DNA of 44,165 nt. Origin: Candidatus Halocynthiibacter alkanivorans (lineage in GTDB: Bacteria > Pseudomonadota > Alphaproteobacteria > Rhodobacterales > Rhodobacteraceae). The notes below the pieces were generated by a model that searched no databases, had not been told where the DNA came from, and saw nothing but the letters and a program-made list of their open reading frames with translations. Made by a program: the position numbers and the translations under genes. Of the stretch, positions 1 to 8,589 are shown one piece after another. The stretch is taken from the NCBI RefSeq assembly GCF_003333265.1, contig NZ_QOLB01000072.1, forward strand, positions 1 through 44,165, given 5' to 3'. Numbering within the stretch: position 1 is the stretch's first letter; every line of letters begins with the position of its first letter.

Positions 1-1477
1 CTTCCGGCCGGATTTCGGTTGCCAACTGCCACAACGAACCAACATCATTTCGCAGCGGTGTTGGCAAAACCGAGAGCGGGCCGCGAAGAGCTTCCGGGAA
101 CGGAGTATTCAGCGCCTGGTACTGCCGCATAACAATGACATTTACTCCGAGGTCCTGCAGTTGTTCAAGGAAATGGGCATGACCGCGATCTTTGGCGGCG
201 GAGAACAATGCGACGTGGATTTGGTTCTTTGACAGGCCCGCTTTCAGCAGCGCGGACACCAGAATAACCAGCTGACGTTCCGCGCCTCCGGCCGCCAAAG
301 TGCTGTTCACCAGCAGCACCGTTCCGCTTTTCGGATCAAACGATTGCCGGCCTCCCGGTATCGGCGCGTCGTCAAAAAACTGATCAAGCGGAAACAAGAA
401 ATCCGGGCTGCGCAGTTTTGCTGCCTGGTGAACCGTGCCTCCGGCCAGAGCCAGAGATTTCCTGTTGGGTTTGACGGAGACCAGAATGCTTATGGCAAGG
501 TTTCCGATTGGGATCGTGCGGGCATTCAGCCAGAAAAGAAGTCCGATCCGCCCCTGATCCAACAGAATTTGGGCAATCCGTGGCCAATCTGTGGAAGCAG
601 CGCCTCCGGACAGTTCCTGACGCGCTGCATTCGCCAGCAGAGCGCTATAGAGTTCCTCCTGTTCCAGGGCATGCGCAATTTGCAGCCGCTCAATCAGTGG
701 CGCCTGCATTGCCGCGTGTTCTGCCGCATTCGCCAGCGCAGAGCTGACGCGCTCCATTCTCAAATTCAGGCGCACCATTTCGCTTTTGGCGCGTGACCGG
801 TTGTCCTCGGAAAATTCTGCGACGCGGGTCCATAATTCGATGGCGCCGTCCCAGTCAGAAAGGCTCTCTCGAATGCGTGCCCCGCGCGTAAATATCCGCG
901 GTTCGTCGGGGAACATCCGGTTGGCTTTTGTAAAATATTCTTCTGCGACCACCAGTTCATCTGCTTCGCGCAGCAGGTCAATCGCGAGAATTGCTTTGTC
1001 CACATCGTCAAAAGCCATATCCCTCAGAAGCGCGTGTGCACCTGCCGGGTCTGACTTTGCCTTGGACCGGGCGAGTAAAATCCGCGCCTCCACGTCCTCG
1101 GGGATCTCACCAAAAACCTCTTCGATGAAATAGGTTGCGAATGACGGGCGGTTGAATTTCAGCGCGCGGCTGGCTTCTCCGATTGCAACTTCTCCGGTTC
1201 GCACACCTGCTTCCCACAGGGCGCGACGCAGGGTGTGCGCCAGTTGCCCCAGCCCGGCATCCATGCACATCCGCGCAAGATATTCCCATGGTCCCGGATT
1301 GGTTTCCGGTGCAAGTTCAGAGTCTTTCAGCCGAAGATACGCCGCCAGGTATTCGCCTGTAGAACAGAGTGAAGCGATCTCGCTGCGGACTTGTCCGCTC
1401 AGAAACAGTTCGTTATCGTGTTCCAATAGAGCCCAATCTTTAAACAAATGTTGGTGGGAAAAATATGTCGAGCACAT
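1..1477 (-). CDS. TPR-like / glycosyltransferase family 4-like protein, C-terminus cut by window edge
   Basis: An open frame of about 492 codons runs off the left edge, so the product is partial. The first ~270 residues are helical and repeat-like, for example stretches reading FTKANRMFPDEPRIFTRGA and GAIELWTRVAEF, as in TPR repeats. At about residue 396 comes VLLVNSTLAAGGAERQLV, whose GGAERQ motif is typical of the donor-side N-terminal fold of GT4 glycosyltransferases. The catalytic C-terminal half lies outside the window. A role in surface polysaccharide or glycoconjugate synthesis is inferred from family knowledge. The ATG at 1477 is the last one before an upstream stop, but it overlaps the divergent gene's start by 13 bases. 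A later start is therefore possible, and the first ~20 residues are uncertain. Confidence 0.7.
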   Translation of the reverse strand, partial: MCSTYFSHQHLFKDWALLEHDNELFLSGQVRSEIASLCSTGEYLAAYLRLKDSELAPETNPGPWEYLARMCMDAGLGQLAHTLRRALWEAGVRTGEVAIGEASRALKFNRPSFATYFIEEVFGEIPEDVEARILLARSKAKSDPAGAHALLRDMAFDDVDKAILAIDLLREADELVVAEEYFTKANRMFPDEPRIFTRGARIRESLSDWDGAIELWTRVAEFSEDNRSRAKSEMVRLNLRMERVSSALANAAEHAAMQAPLIERLQIAHALEQEELYSALLANAARQELSGGAASTDWPRIAQILLDQGRIGLLFWLNARTIPIGNLAISILVSVKPNRKSLALAGGTVHQAAKLRSPDFLFPLDQFFDDAPIPGGRQSFDPKSGTVLLVNSTLAAGGAERQLVILVSALLKAGLSKNQIHVALFSAAKDRGHAHFLEQLQDLGVNVIVMRQYQALNTPFPEALRGPLSVLPTPLRNDVGSLWQLATEIRPE

Positions 1478-3219
1478 CCCGATTCGGCAATAGTCAACAC
1501 CTCGATAGCCGCCAGGCCCTGCCACGCATGGTTAGCGATATCGACGTGGAGTTTGTCCGAAACTTCGCACAAGAACTGCTGCCAGATGCCGTCGCAGTTG
1601 AACTGGGCCCCTGGATGGGGGCGCTGAGCGCTGAGATTGCCGGCAGAGCAAAACTTCACGCCATCGACAATTTTGTCTGGACCAAAGATCATGATCGCCG
1701 GGCGCCCGGTGTTCTGGCGCCGGGTGATAGTTTTGAAGATTTGTACAAGAATATCCTGAAGGCGCGCGGGTTGGAGGTCACGACCCACAAGTCGAATTTT
1801 GCTGATTGTCAGTGGGAAGGCGCATCGATTGATTTATGCGTCGTGGATTCTCCGAAATCAGCAGAGACGCTGCAGGAGTGTCTGGAGATATTTTCACTTT
1901 CCCTGAAACCGGACGCGCGTTTGATTGTCATAAACGGCGCCAACCCGAAGTTTCATAAGATGGTGAGCTATATTAATAATTTGCTGTATGCCAAGGTTTT
2001 CGAAATCCTGCCCAGCTCCGTCACAGGCAAGAACAAAGCGATAGCTCTAACGCCCGGGGTAAATATTGCAGATTTATCGCGCGTGCCTTTGGCGGCCGAT
2101 ACCAGCAGCGAGTTTCTGAACGGCTTCAGGGGAATGGTCGATCCGGCTCCCTTCCTGTTGGTCGGAATTGCCGATCTGGTTGAAAGCGGCGCGTGGCAGC
2201 AGGCCTACGGGAAATTGTCAGTTTTACAGCCGGATCCGGCTCATCTTAAAATCTGGGAAAACTTGGAGACGGAGCTGAGCACATCAGAGGTGGACCGCGG
2301 GAAATTGGGAACATTTTCTGAAATGGTTGCTGTTCACAATGACAAATGGTCGTATCGAAAACCCCCTACGCATTTTCACAAAAGCGCGGCGCTTAGCCTA
2401 CGGGCATTCTGGCTGAACAATGCAGACAAGAGCTGGCGCGGGACTGCGTTTTCACCGGAAATCCTGAACCAGGCCTTTCAGTTTGGATATATGGGCTGGG
2501 CAAGCAAAGTACGCGATCTGGTCCGTGGAAAAGACGTTCTGGATGTTGGCTGCGGACCGGGTCTGCACGGGCTTGGATACCTGACGGCCGGCGCCAAATC
2601 CTATGTCGGAATGGATCCGATCATCAAACCGGACATGGACAGGGTTAAGAACCTGACTGCCGTCAACAAGATGCCATTCGGCTGGACGCCCAATGACATC
2701 AAGGCCCGCATAGAACCCTGGACCGTGTCTCCGATGCCCATCGGTGACTATGGCCTGTCCAGACAGTTTGACATCGCCGTTTTGCATAATGTCACTGAGC
2801 ATCTGCACGGGATTGAAGAGATCTTCGCTGATATTGCGCTGCGCCTGCGCAAAGGTGGCGTATTGCTTTACAATCACCACAATTTTTATTCCTGGAATGG
2901 TCATCATTTGCCGCCAAAAACGGTCAGCGCCCTTGATATGAGTAATCCAGGGCAACTGGAAATGACAGACTGGGGCCATGTTGAATACGAACCCGATCCC
3001 GCACATTATATTGCCCGCGGGTTGAACCGGCTGCGGCTGGATGAACTGATAGAAATTACCCGGCAACACTTCGATATTGAAATCGCAGAGGAGATCGCTT
3101 CGCGCCCGCAAACCGGCTCAGAGCGGCTGACCGACCGGATCCGCCACCGCTACCCATATCTGGAGGACCGGGATTTTCTGACACAAAATCTTTATTGCGT
3201 TGCCAAAGTGCGCGGCTAA
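1465..3219 (+). CDS. Large protein with SAM-dependent methyltransferase domain(s)
   Basis: The product has 584 residues. The C-terminal third carries a class I methyltransferase core: motif I KDVLDVGCGPGLHG at about residue 355, an acidic-loop segment (YVGMDP), and a post-I/IV region reading FDIAVLHNVTEHLHG then LRKGGVLLYNHHNFYSW. The N-terminal third (GPWMGALSAEIAG, LHAIDNFVW, SIDLCVVDSPKS) resembles a second, degenerate Rossmann methyltransferase, so this may be a two-domain enzyme. No signal peptide or membrane segment is seen, so it is probably cytosolic. The start is supported by a GGTGGGA-type site just upstream. ATG 1528 is an alternative without such a site. Pairing with a divergent glycosyltransferase suggests glycan or lipid-head-group methylation, which is inference. 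The substrate is unknown. Confidence 0.75.
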   Translation: MSSTSRFGNSQHLDSRQALPRMVSDIDVEFVRNFAQELLPDAVAVELGPWMGALSAEIAGRAKLHAIDNFVWTKDHDRRAPGVLAPGDSFEDLYKNILKARGLEVTTHKSNFADCQWEGASIDLCVVDSPKSAETLQECLEIFSLSLKPDARLIVINGANPKFHKMVSYINNLLYAKVFEILPSSVTGKNKAIALTPGVNIADLSRVPLAADTSSEFLNGFRGMVDPAPFLLVGIADLVESGAWQQAYGKLSVLQPDPAHLKIWENLETELSTSEVDRGKLGTFSEMVAVHNDKWSYRKPPTHFHKSAALSLRAFWLNNADKSWRGTAFSPEILNQAFQFGYMGWASKVRDLVRGKDVLDVGCGPGLHGLGYLTAGAKSYVGMDPIIKPDMDRVKNLTAVNKMPFGWTPNDIKARIEPWTVSPMPIGDYGLSRQFDIAVLHNVTEHLHGIEEIFADIALRLRKGGVLLYNHHNFYSWNGHHLPPKTVSALDMSNPGQLEMTDWGHVEYEPDPAHYIARGLNRLRLDELIEITRQHFDIEIAEEIASRPQTGSERLTDRIRHRYPYLEDRDFLTQNLYCVAKVRG

Positions 3220-3708
3220 AGAGAACTCTGTCCAGGGTTTGCGCGTATCTTCCTCTAAGAAATGGGCTGGCCTTCCTGTCGTACTGTCCACGCTGCGGCA
3301 GCGTAAGAGCTACGCCAATACCATGGGCGCTCTACGGGGCCCTGGCCCTGGCAGTGTGCAGCGCGGAAATGTCGTCTCCAGGTCACGTTTGCTGCGAAAA
3401 CTCCATTGCACGCGGCCAACCGGATCTGCGAATTTGGATCGCCGCCATCTTTCTGGTGCTGACCACCAGCGTTCGCCAGACCATCCCGTTTCGTATTTAC
3501 ATGCTCGATACGGGCACCGACCAAGAATTGCCAATGCAAGTTCCACGGGCATTGCGATGGCCCTGGCATACACCTTGTCTGCATCAAACCAGCATTGCCA
3601 CATCCTATCGGAAAGATCGGGCCATTGTTCCTTTGAAGCGAAAACGCAATCTTTCCGGCGATTGCAGCTGGTCGGAAGCGCTTCTTCGTTCCGTCGGTAA
3701 TTGAGTTT
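3220..3708. other. Intergenic region without a recognisable gene
   Basis: About 490 bases lie between the methyltransferase stop and the stop of the GntR gene. Several overlapping frames are open on both strands, but none has a plausible ribosome site or a recognisable product. A short minus-strand stretch around 3500-3700 reads like protein (MWQCWFDADKVYARAIAMPVE), which may be a decayed gene fragment. I cannot name a family for it. Confidence 0.5.
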
Positions 3709-4368
3709 CTATTTGGACTTCAGGTGGTTGATGAGAGTGTTCTTGGCGCCAAGAATATGTTGCCGTGTCCTGTCGCAGGCCATTTTTGCGTCCTGTTTTT
3801 CACAGGCTTCCAAAATGCCCATATGTTCAATGTTCGCCCGTTCCATCCCATCAGTTAATGTCAGCTGCGCGCGCAGATAACGATCTACGCGGTCCAGCGC
3901 GGCATTGACCACCCCGTTGTGGTAGGACAATCCGCTGGCCTGATATAATGCGCTGTGGAACTTCCGGTTCAGGTCGCCCCATTCCATCGGATCTGAGGAA
4001 GCCACAAACTCTTCACAATAGCTCCGGGCGGCTGACAGCGTCTCTTTCGACATTCTGGGCACAGCCTGTTCGATAACGTGGCCTTCCAGAAGAGCCCGGA
4101 AATCAAAGATTTCGCTGACTTCTTCCGGAGCGATCCCCGCCACAACAGCGCCTTTATAGCGTTGCGATTTCACCAGGCCCTGTTCTTGCAGACGCGAGAT
4201 AGCTTCGCGCACCGGAATACGGCTTGTATTGAACAATCGTGCGATTTCATCCTGGCGCAACGGCTCGCCATCTTTCAGCTCGCCCTTGATAATGGCCCTC
4301 TTCAGCGCCTCAAAGACGATCGCAGATGCAGATGCCGTTTGAGATATATCGACGGATTCCAGTTTCAT
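3709..4368 (-). CDS. GntR-family transcriptional regulator, FadR subfamily (FCD domain)
   Basis: 219 residues. The winged helix-turn-helix is near residues 10-75 (ALKRAIIKGELKDGEPLRQ, then FNTSRIPVREAISRLQEQGLV). An all-helical FCD ligand domain follows, with the usual histidines (LLEGHVIE, LNRKFHSALYQASG, EHMGILEACE, RQHILGAKN). The start is set at 4368 because AGGAG sits six bases upstream. A further in-frame ATG at 4425 lacks such a site and would place the N-terminus inside the operator region. The gene is divergent from the hydroxyproline-type importer operon, so it most likely controls that operon, with a small acid or an amino-acid catabolite as ligand. Sinorhizobium has a GntR regulator (HypR) next to its hydroxyproline genes, and this is a plausible functional counterpart, though orthology is not shown. 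Confidence 0.88.
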   Translation of the reverse strand: MKLESVDISQTASASAIVFEALKRAIIKGELKDGEPLRQDEIARLFNTSRIPVREAISRLQEQGLVKSQRYKGAVVAGIAPEEVSEIFDFRALLEGHVIEQAVPRMSKETLSAARSYCEEFVASSDPMEWGDLNRKFHSALYQASGLSYHNGVVNAALDRVDRYLRAQLTLTDGMERANIEHMGILEACEKQDAKMACDRTRQHILGAKNTLINHLKSK

Positions 4369-4422
4369 TTCAGTCTCCTGTTGGACTGTCACTATATCGG
4401 CTGGCGCAGCGGACTTGAAGTT

Positions 4423-4461
4423 CAATATATTTCATATTGCAAATTGGATCCAATATATAAT
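4423..4461 (+). promoter_or_regulatory. Probable GntR operator and promoter of the importer operon
   Basis: The divergent intergenic region holds a perfect 12-base palindrome, ATTGGATCCAAT (4443-4454), abutting a TATAAT box (4456-4461). Just upstream is an inverted repeat with arms CAATAT and ATATTG (4423-4428 / 4434-4439). No good -35 is visible. Palindromes of this size and A/T-flanked form are typical of FadR-type regulators. A repressor bound here would cover the core promoter. Confidence 0.6.
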
Positions 4462-4515
4462 ATTAAATGTCACCAAGGTCGAAACGATTCGACTTAAATC
4501 CAGGGAGGGATTTTC

Positions 4516-5316
4516 ATGCTGAAGAAATTTATCGCGATTGGTGCACTTGCTTTGACAACCGCCGCGCCGGTGGCTGCAGACACGCTTGACGACGTCATTG
4601 ATGCAGGTGTGCTGCGCTGTGGTGTGGTGTTGGACTTTCCGCCGATCGGATACCGGGATGCCAACAACGAGCCCGCAGGTTTTGATGTTGAATATTGCAA
4701 AGATCTCGCCGCGGCGCTGGAAGTCGATTTTGAAATTCTGGCTCTGACCTGGGCCGAGCGCCTGCCGGTGATCGTCACCGGGCGCGCTGACGTGGTCTTT
4801 GGTGGCACATCAGATTCTCTGGCGCGTGCCAGAACCGTTGGTTTCTCTATTCCTTACGCGATCTATTACGCCCAGGGCGTGGTCGGAAAAGACACCGGGA
4901 TCGAAACATTTGAAGATCTCAGAGGCAAACGTGTTGCGGCTGCGGTTGGCACTGTGCCCGAGCAGGAATTCCTGAAATACGCCAAAGAATGGGGCACCGA
5001 AGACCTGTACCAGAGCTATCAGTCCGAAAACGAAGTGTTTCTGGCAGTGGCGCAGGGCCGGGCCGATGTGGGCATCACCACCAACACTGCGGTGGCTCCG
5101 ATCACCTCGCAATATGACAGCCTGATCCCAGGTCCGCGCATGCCCTGGACTACGGATTACACCTCTGTTGTGGGCCCGCGTGAAGACGTGACCTGGCTGA
5201 ACTACCTGAATCTGTTTGTCACCCATCAGGTCCGCTCCGGCCGCTACGCGGAACTTTGGGACAATTTTGTCGGTGGCGACGCCCCTGAACTGCGCATCCC
5301 GGGTGTAATGTACTGA
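4516..5316 (+). CDS. Periplasmic amino-acid binding protein (SBP family 3) of ABC importer
   Basis: 266 residues with a signal peptide (MLKKFIAIGALALTT..., cleavage probably after APVAA). The family 3 core follows: DAGVLRCGVVLDFPPIGYRDANN, PAGFDVEYCKDLAAAL, then VTGRADVVFGGTSDSLARA and the C-terminal lobe FEDLRGKRVAAAVGTVPEQEF. The start has a GGGAGGGA ribosome site. It is the first gene of an operon encoding two permeases, an ATPase and a complete hydroxyproline degradation set, so hydroxyproline or a methylated derivative is the likely ligand (inference). The Sinorhizobium hydroxyproline importer HypMNPQ is the precedent. Histidine or another polar amino acid cannot be excluded from sequence alone. 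Confidence 0.88.
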   Translation: MLKKFIAIGALALTTAAPVAADTLDDVIDAGVLRCGVVLDFPPIGYRDANNEPAGFDVEYCKDLAAALEVDFEILALTWAERLPVIVTGRADVVFGGTSDSLARARTVGFSIPYAIYYAQGVVGKDTGIETFEDLRGKRVAAAVGTVPEQEFLKYAKEWGTEDLYQSYQSENEVFLAVAQGRADVGITTNTAVAPITSQYDSLIPGPRMPWTTDYTSVVGPREDVTWLNYLNLFVTHQVRSGRYAELWDNFVGGDAPELRIPGVMY

Positions 5317-5333
5317 CCCAGATCGCAACTGCC

Positions 5334-5357
5334 CTCCCTTGCCTTCGGGCAAGGGAG
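5334..5357 (+). other. Intercistronic hairpin with UUCG tetraloop
   Basis: A perfect 10-base-pair stem (CTCCCTTGCC / GGCAAGGGAG) is closed by a cUUCGg tetraloop between the binding-protein and permease genes. There is no following T-run, so it is not a classical terminator. A stem here would shield the upstream message from 3' decay and lower permease expression relative to the binding protein. Confidence 0.8.
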
Positions 5358-5371
5358 ACGGAGGGCTCTTC

Positions 5372-6031
5372 ATGAACTACAATTTCCACTGGAAACCTGT
5401 TTTTAACAATCTTCCAGGCTTGCTTGAAGCTGGTATGTTGACGCTGCAGGTGGCGGTGTTGTCGATGTTGCTTGGGATTTGCATTGGCATGGCGCTGGCG
5501 CTGATCCGCCTGCATGTCAGGGGCCCATTGCGCTGGTTTGCCACCACCTGGATTGAGGTCGCACGCAATACGCCGGCCCTGATACAACTGTTCTTCTTTG
5601 CCTTTGGCCTTGGTGCCTTAGGCCTGTATCTGTCACCTTATACCATCGTTCTGGCCGGGCTTACCTTTAACAACGCGGGCTATCTGGCTGAAAACTTCCG
5701 CGGCGGTTTGCAGGCCATTCCCGAGACCCAGATCCGGGCCGCAAGATCTTTGGGCATGACCGCGCCCCAGGCCTATCTGCGCATCGTGATCCCTCAGGTT
5801 CTGAGAATTGTCTATTACCCGATGACCAACCAAATGGTGTGGGCGGTGTTGATGTCGTCACTGGGCATGCTGGTGGGTTTCCGCGAATTGTCAGGCGAGA
5901 CCCAGGCCCTGGCCTCCACCACCTTCCGGATCTTTGAGTATTTCTCCGTCACAGCTGTGATCTACTACGTGATCGTCAAAATATTCCTCGGGGCAGCGCA
6001 TCTGATCGCCAGACGCCTGTTCCGCTACTAA
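5372..6031 (+). CDS. Polar amino-acid ABC permease 1 (HisM/HisQ type)
   Basis: 219 residues, an integral inner-membrane protein with about five hydrophobic helices (for example LQVAVLSMLLGICIGMALALI). The cytoplasmic EAA loop reads IRAARSLGMTAPQAYLRIVIPQV, the contact site for the ATPase. The start is set at ATG 5372, preceded by GGAGGG at a normal distance. An earlier ATG at 5339 lies within the intercistronic hairpin and would add residues without a transport-like character. The gene is followed after 12 bases by a second permease, giving the heterodimeric channel usual in this family. Confidence 0.88.
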   Translation: MNYNFHWKPVFNNLPGLLEAGMLTLQVAVLSMLLGICIGMALALIRLHVRGPLRWFATTWIEVARNTPALIQLFFFAFGLGALGLYLSPYTIVLAGLTFNNAGYLAENFRGGLQAIPETQIRAARSLGMTAPQAYLRIVIPQVLRIVYYPMTNQMVWAVLMSSLGMLVGFRELSGETQALASTTFRIFEYFSVTAVIYYVIVKIFLGAAHLIARRLFRY

Positions 6032-6043
6032 GGAGGACGTCAA

Positions 6044-6706
6044 ATGAACGACACTCTCAGTTTTTTTAGTGGCTTTGGTCCCAGGGACTTCCTCTTTCTT
6101 GGCGAAGCCGCGCTGCGCACCCTGTGGATTTCGGTTATCGCGATCTCAATTGGAACGGGTATGGGCGTGATCTTTGGCTGGCTGCTGTTTGAAGGCAAGC
6201 TTCTGGCCACACTGACCCTGGGCCCCGTGCTCGACGTGTTCCGTTCCGTGCCGCTGCTGATCCAGCTTGTACTGTTTTATAACTTCGCACCAATGGTCGG
6301 TCTGAACCTTGCCCCGTTTGGCTCCGGTGTGGTGATCCTGGCGATCTACACTGCCGCGCTGGTCGCCAGTGTCGCGCGCGGTGGCTTTGAAGCGGTCGGC
6401 GTTCCTATGCGCCGCGCCTCGCGCTCGCTTGGCATGAGTTACTGGCAGGATCTGCGCCACGTGGTGATGCCGATTGGCATGCGGGCGGTTTTTCCAGCCT
6501 GGGTCGGCGTGGCGCTGGGCGTCATGAAGGACAGCGCCCTGGTCTCGGTGCTTGGCTATGTGGAACTGCTCAAAGCATCGCAAATTCTGATCACCCGTAC
6601 CCAGCAACCGCTGCTTATTCTCGCACTCGCCGGCGCATTCTATTTCGCGCTGTCTTATCCAATTTCGCGCTACGCGGCGCGGCTCGAAGAAAGGTGGGAA
6701 CAATGA
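6044..6706 (+). CDS. Polar amino-acid ABC permease 2 (HisM/HisQ type)
   Basis: 220 residues, with several membrane helices (LWISVIAISIGTGMGVIFGWLLF, GVVILAIYTAALVASVARGGF) and the EAA loop RRASRSLGMSYWQDLRHVVMPIG. An AGGAGG ribosome site lies seven or so bases before the ATG. It partners the preceding permease. The stop codon overlaps the ATPase start as ATGA, which indicates translational coupling and 1:1 production of channel and motor subunits. Confidence 0.88.
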   Translation: MNDTLSFFSGFGPRDFLFLGEAALRTLWISVIAISIGTGMGVIFGWLLFEGKLLATLTLGPVLDVFRSVPLLIQLVLFYNFAPMVGLNLAPFGSGVVILAIYTAALVASVARGGFEAVGVPMRRASRSLGMSYWQDLRHVVMPIGMRAVFPAWVGVALGVMKDSALVSVLGYVELLKASQILITRTQQPLLILALAGAFYFALSYPISRYAARLEERWEQ

Positions 6707-7425
6707 TTACAATCAGCGGCCTGCATAAATATTACGGCGCGTTGCATGTGTTGCAAGGGATCGATCTGTCGGTCGAGAAAGGCGAAGTTCTGAGCATCAT
6801 CGGATCTTCCGGCTCCGGGAAATCGACGCTGCTTTATTGCATCAACGGGCTGGAACCGATCCAGCAAGGTCAGGTCACGGTCGATGGTGTTGATGTGCAT
6901 GCCAAGGGCACCGACATCAACAAGCTGCGCCAGAATATGGGAATGGTTTTCCAGCAGTGGAACAGCTTTCCACATCTGACAGCGCTGGAGAATGTGGCCC
7001 TGGCGCCACGTATCGTGCGCAAGAAATCCCGCGCCGAGGCCCTCGATATTGCGGCAAAACAGCTGGAGCATGTGGGCCTGGCGGACAAGCTGAATGTCTA
7101 TCCCAATGCCCTGTCCGGGGGGCAGCAGCAACGGCTCGCCATTGCCCGCGCGCTGGCAATGGAACCGGGTTACATGCTGTTTGATGAAGCCACCTCGGCG
7201 CTGGATCCGGAACTGGTGGGCGAGGTGCTTGATACCATGCGTCTGCTGGCCGAGGAGGGCATGACGATGATCTGTGTCACCCATGAGATGAGTTTTGCGC
7301 GCGACGTCTCGGACCGCGTCGCCTATTTCCACCAGGGCGTCATGGAAGAGATCGGGCCACCGGCACAAATCTTTGGCGACGCTACATCCGCACACACGCG
7401 GAAATTCCTCGCAAACGTACGATAG
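6703..7425 (+). CDS. Polar amino-acid ABC transporter ATPase (HisP/GlnQ type)
   Basis: 240 residues. Walker A IIGSSGSGKST (around residue 33), Q-loop VFQQWNSF, signature LSGGQQQRLAIARAL, Walker B YMLFDEATSALDPE and H-loop CVTHEM are all intact, so an active ATPase is expected. The ATG at 6703 overlaps the permease stop by four bases and is preceded by GGTGGGA. An upstream ATG at 6694 is less well placed. It energises the importer encoded by the three preceding genes. The next gene follows after 137 bases holding GC-rich palindromes, so catabolic genes may be read through at a different level. Confidence 0.9.
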   Translation: MITISGLHKYYGALHVLQGIDLSVEKGEVLSIIGSSGSGKSTLLYCINGLEPIQQGQVTVDGVDVHAKGTDINKLRQNMGMVFQQWNSFPHLTALENVALAPRIVRKKSRAEALDIAAKQLEHVGLADKLNVYPNALSGGQQQRLAIARALAMEPGYMLFDEATSALDPELVGEVLDTMRLLAEEGMTMICVTHEMSFARDVSDRVAYFHQGVMEEIGPPAQIFGDATSAHTRKFLANVR

Positions 7426-7478
7426 AGACGCGTTTCACCGCAGTTGAATACCTGAACCCTCAAAACCAGTCGCGCCCA

Positions 7479-7524
7479 CCCGGGCCGGCTAACGCCCCAA
7501 TATTGCCCGGGCCCGGGAGCTCCC
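7479..7524 (+). other. GC-rich overlapping palindromes between ATPase and deaminase genes
   Basis: CCCGGGCCCGGG (7506-7517) overlaps GGGAGCTCCC (7515-7524), and an upstream CCCGGGCC (7479-7486) can pair with the first of them. Alternative stems are possible. No T-run follows, so partial termination or RNA processing between the transport and catabolic parts of the operon is the likely role, if any. Confidence 0.45.
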
Positions 7525-7562
7525 AGACGCCGCGGCCTGCACTCAAAACGACGGAGACCACT

Positions 7563-8522
7563 ATGAATACGAATATCTTTACCGGCTGCATGCCTGCGCT
7601 GATGACACCTTGCAAGGCTGATCTCAGCCCGGATTTTGACGCCCTGGTCCGTAAAGGCCAGGAGCTGTGCGACGCAGGCATGTCTGCGGTGGTCTATTGT
7701 GGTTCAATGGGCGACTGGCCGCTTTTGACGGATGCACAGCGCCAGGAAGGCGTGGCGCGTCTGGTGGAGGCCGGGCTGAAAGTCATCGTTGGCACCGGCG
7801 CGATCAACACTGCCATCGCGGTTGAACATGCAGCACACGCCCAAAAAGTCGGCGCACACGGGCTGATGGTCATTCCGCGCGTTCTGTCCCGTGGCGCATC
7901 CCCCGCCGCCCAGCGCGCCCATTTCGCCGCAATCCTGGAAGCGGCCCCCGACCTGCCGGCAGTGATCTACAACAGCCCCTATTATGGCTTTGCCACCAAA
8001 GCAGATCTGTTCTTTGAGCTGCGGGCCCAATACCCGGCGCTGATCGGTTTCAAAGAATTCGGCGGTTCTGCCGATCTGACCTACGCGGCCGAGCACATCA
8101 CCAGCCAGGACCAGGATGTCACGCTGATGATCGGCGTGGACACCAATGTGTTCCACGGTTTCGTCAACTGTGGCGCAGGTGGCGCGATCACTGGCATCGG
8201 CAATGTGTTGCCAAAGGAAATCCTGCAACTTGTCGCACTGAGCCAGAAAGCTGCGGCCGGCGATATGGAGGCCCGCAAACATGCGCTGGAGCTGGAAGCG
8301 GCGCTGGCAGTGCTGTCCTCTTATGACGAAAGCCCGGATCTGGTGCTCTACTACAAGCACTTGATGGTGATGGAAGGCAGCGCCGAATATGCGCTTCATT
8401 TCAACCCGGCGGACCGGCTCTCTGACAGCCAGCGCGTCTATGCTGAAACCCAGCTTGCTCTGTTCAGAACCTGGTACGCGGCCTGGTCCAAGCAGCCCGG
8501 TGTCGCCAGCCACTTCGCCTGA
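7563..8522 (+). CDS. hypD: DHDPS/N-acetylneuraminate-lyase family; probable 1-pyrroline-4-hydroxy-2-carboxylate deaminase
   Basis: 319 residues, a class I aldolase-type TIM barrel. The Schiff-base lysine is K164 in IGFKEFGG and the catalytic tyrosine Y136 in VIYNSPYYGF. The substrate loop reads VYCGSMGDWPLLT in place of the GTTGE-type loop of true dihydrodipicolinate synthases. In known hydroxyproline pathways a member of this family deaminates and dehydrates 1-pyrroline-4-hydroxy-2-carboxylate to 2-oxoglutarate semialdehyde. The flanking dehydrogenase, epimerase and semialdehyde dehydrogenase genes support that role here. The start is ATG 7563, preceded by GGAG. In-frame extension to 7503 lacks a site. 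The symbol follows Sinorhizobium usage and is unrelated to the hydrogenase gene hypD. Confidence 0.85.
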   Translation: MNTNIFTGCMPALMTPCKADLSPDFDALVRKGQELCDAGMSAVVYCGSMGDWPLLTDAQRQEGVARLVEAGLKVIVGTGAINTAIAVEHAAHAQKVGAHGLMVIPRVLSRGASPAAQRAHFAAILEAAPDLPAVIYNSPYYGFATKADLFFELRAQYPALIGFKEFGGSADLTYAAEHITSQDQDVTLMIGVDTNVFHGFVNCGAGGAITGIGNVLPKEILQLVALSQKAAAGDMEARKHALELEAALAVLSSYDESPDLVLYYKHLMVMEGSAEYALHFNPADRLSDSQRVYAETQLALFRTWYAAWSKQPGVASHFA

Positions 8523-8589
8523 TCCACTCTCAACAATCACAAATACGGCTGTTGCCTGCAAAATCCAGGCACAACCGGCAGAGGTTCAT

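Noticed and set aside
3195-3704. Overlapping plus-strand frames of about 168 codons after the methyltransferase
   Set aside because: The two frames run side by side, neither has a ribosome site or recognisable motif, and the first codons lie inside the preceding gene.
7503-7562. N-terminal extension of the deaminase from an upstream ATG
   Set aside because: The extension is encoded by the GC-rich palindromes, has no ribosome site and lies before the conserved first strand of the barrel.
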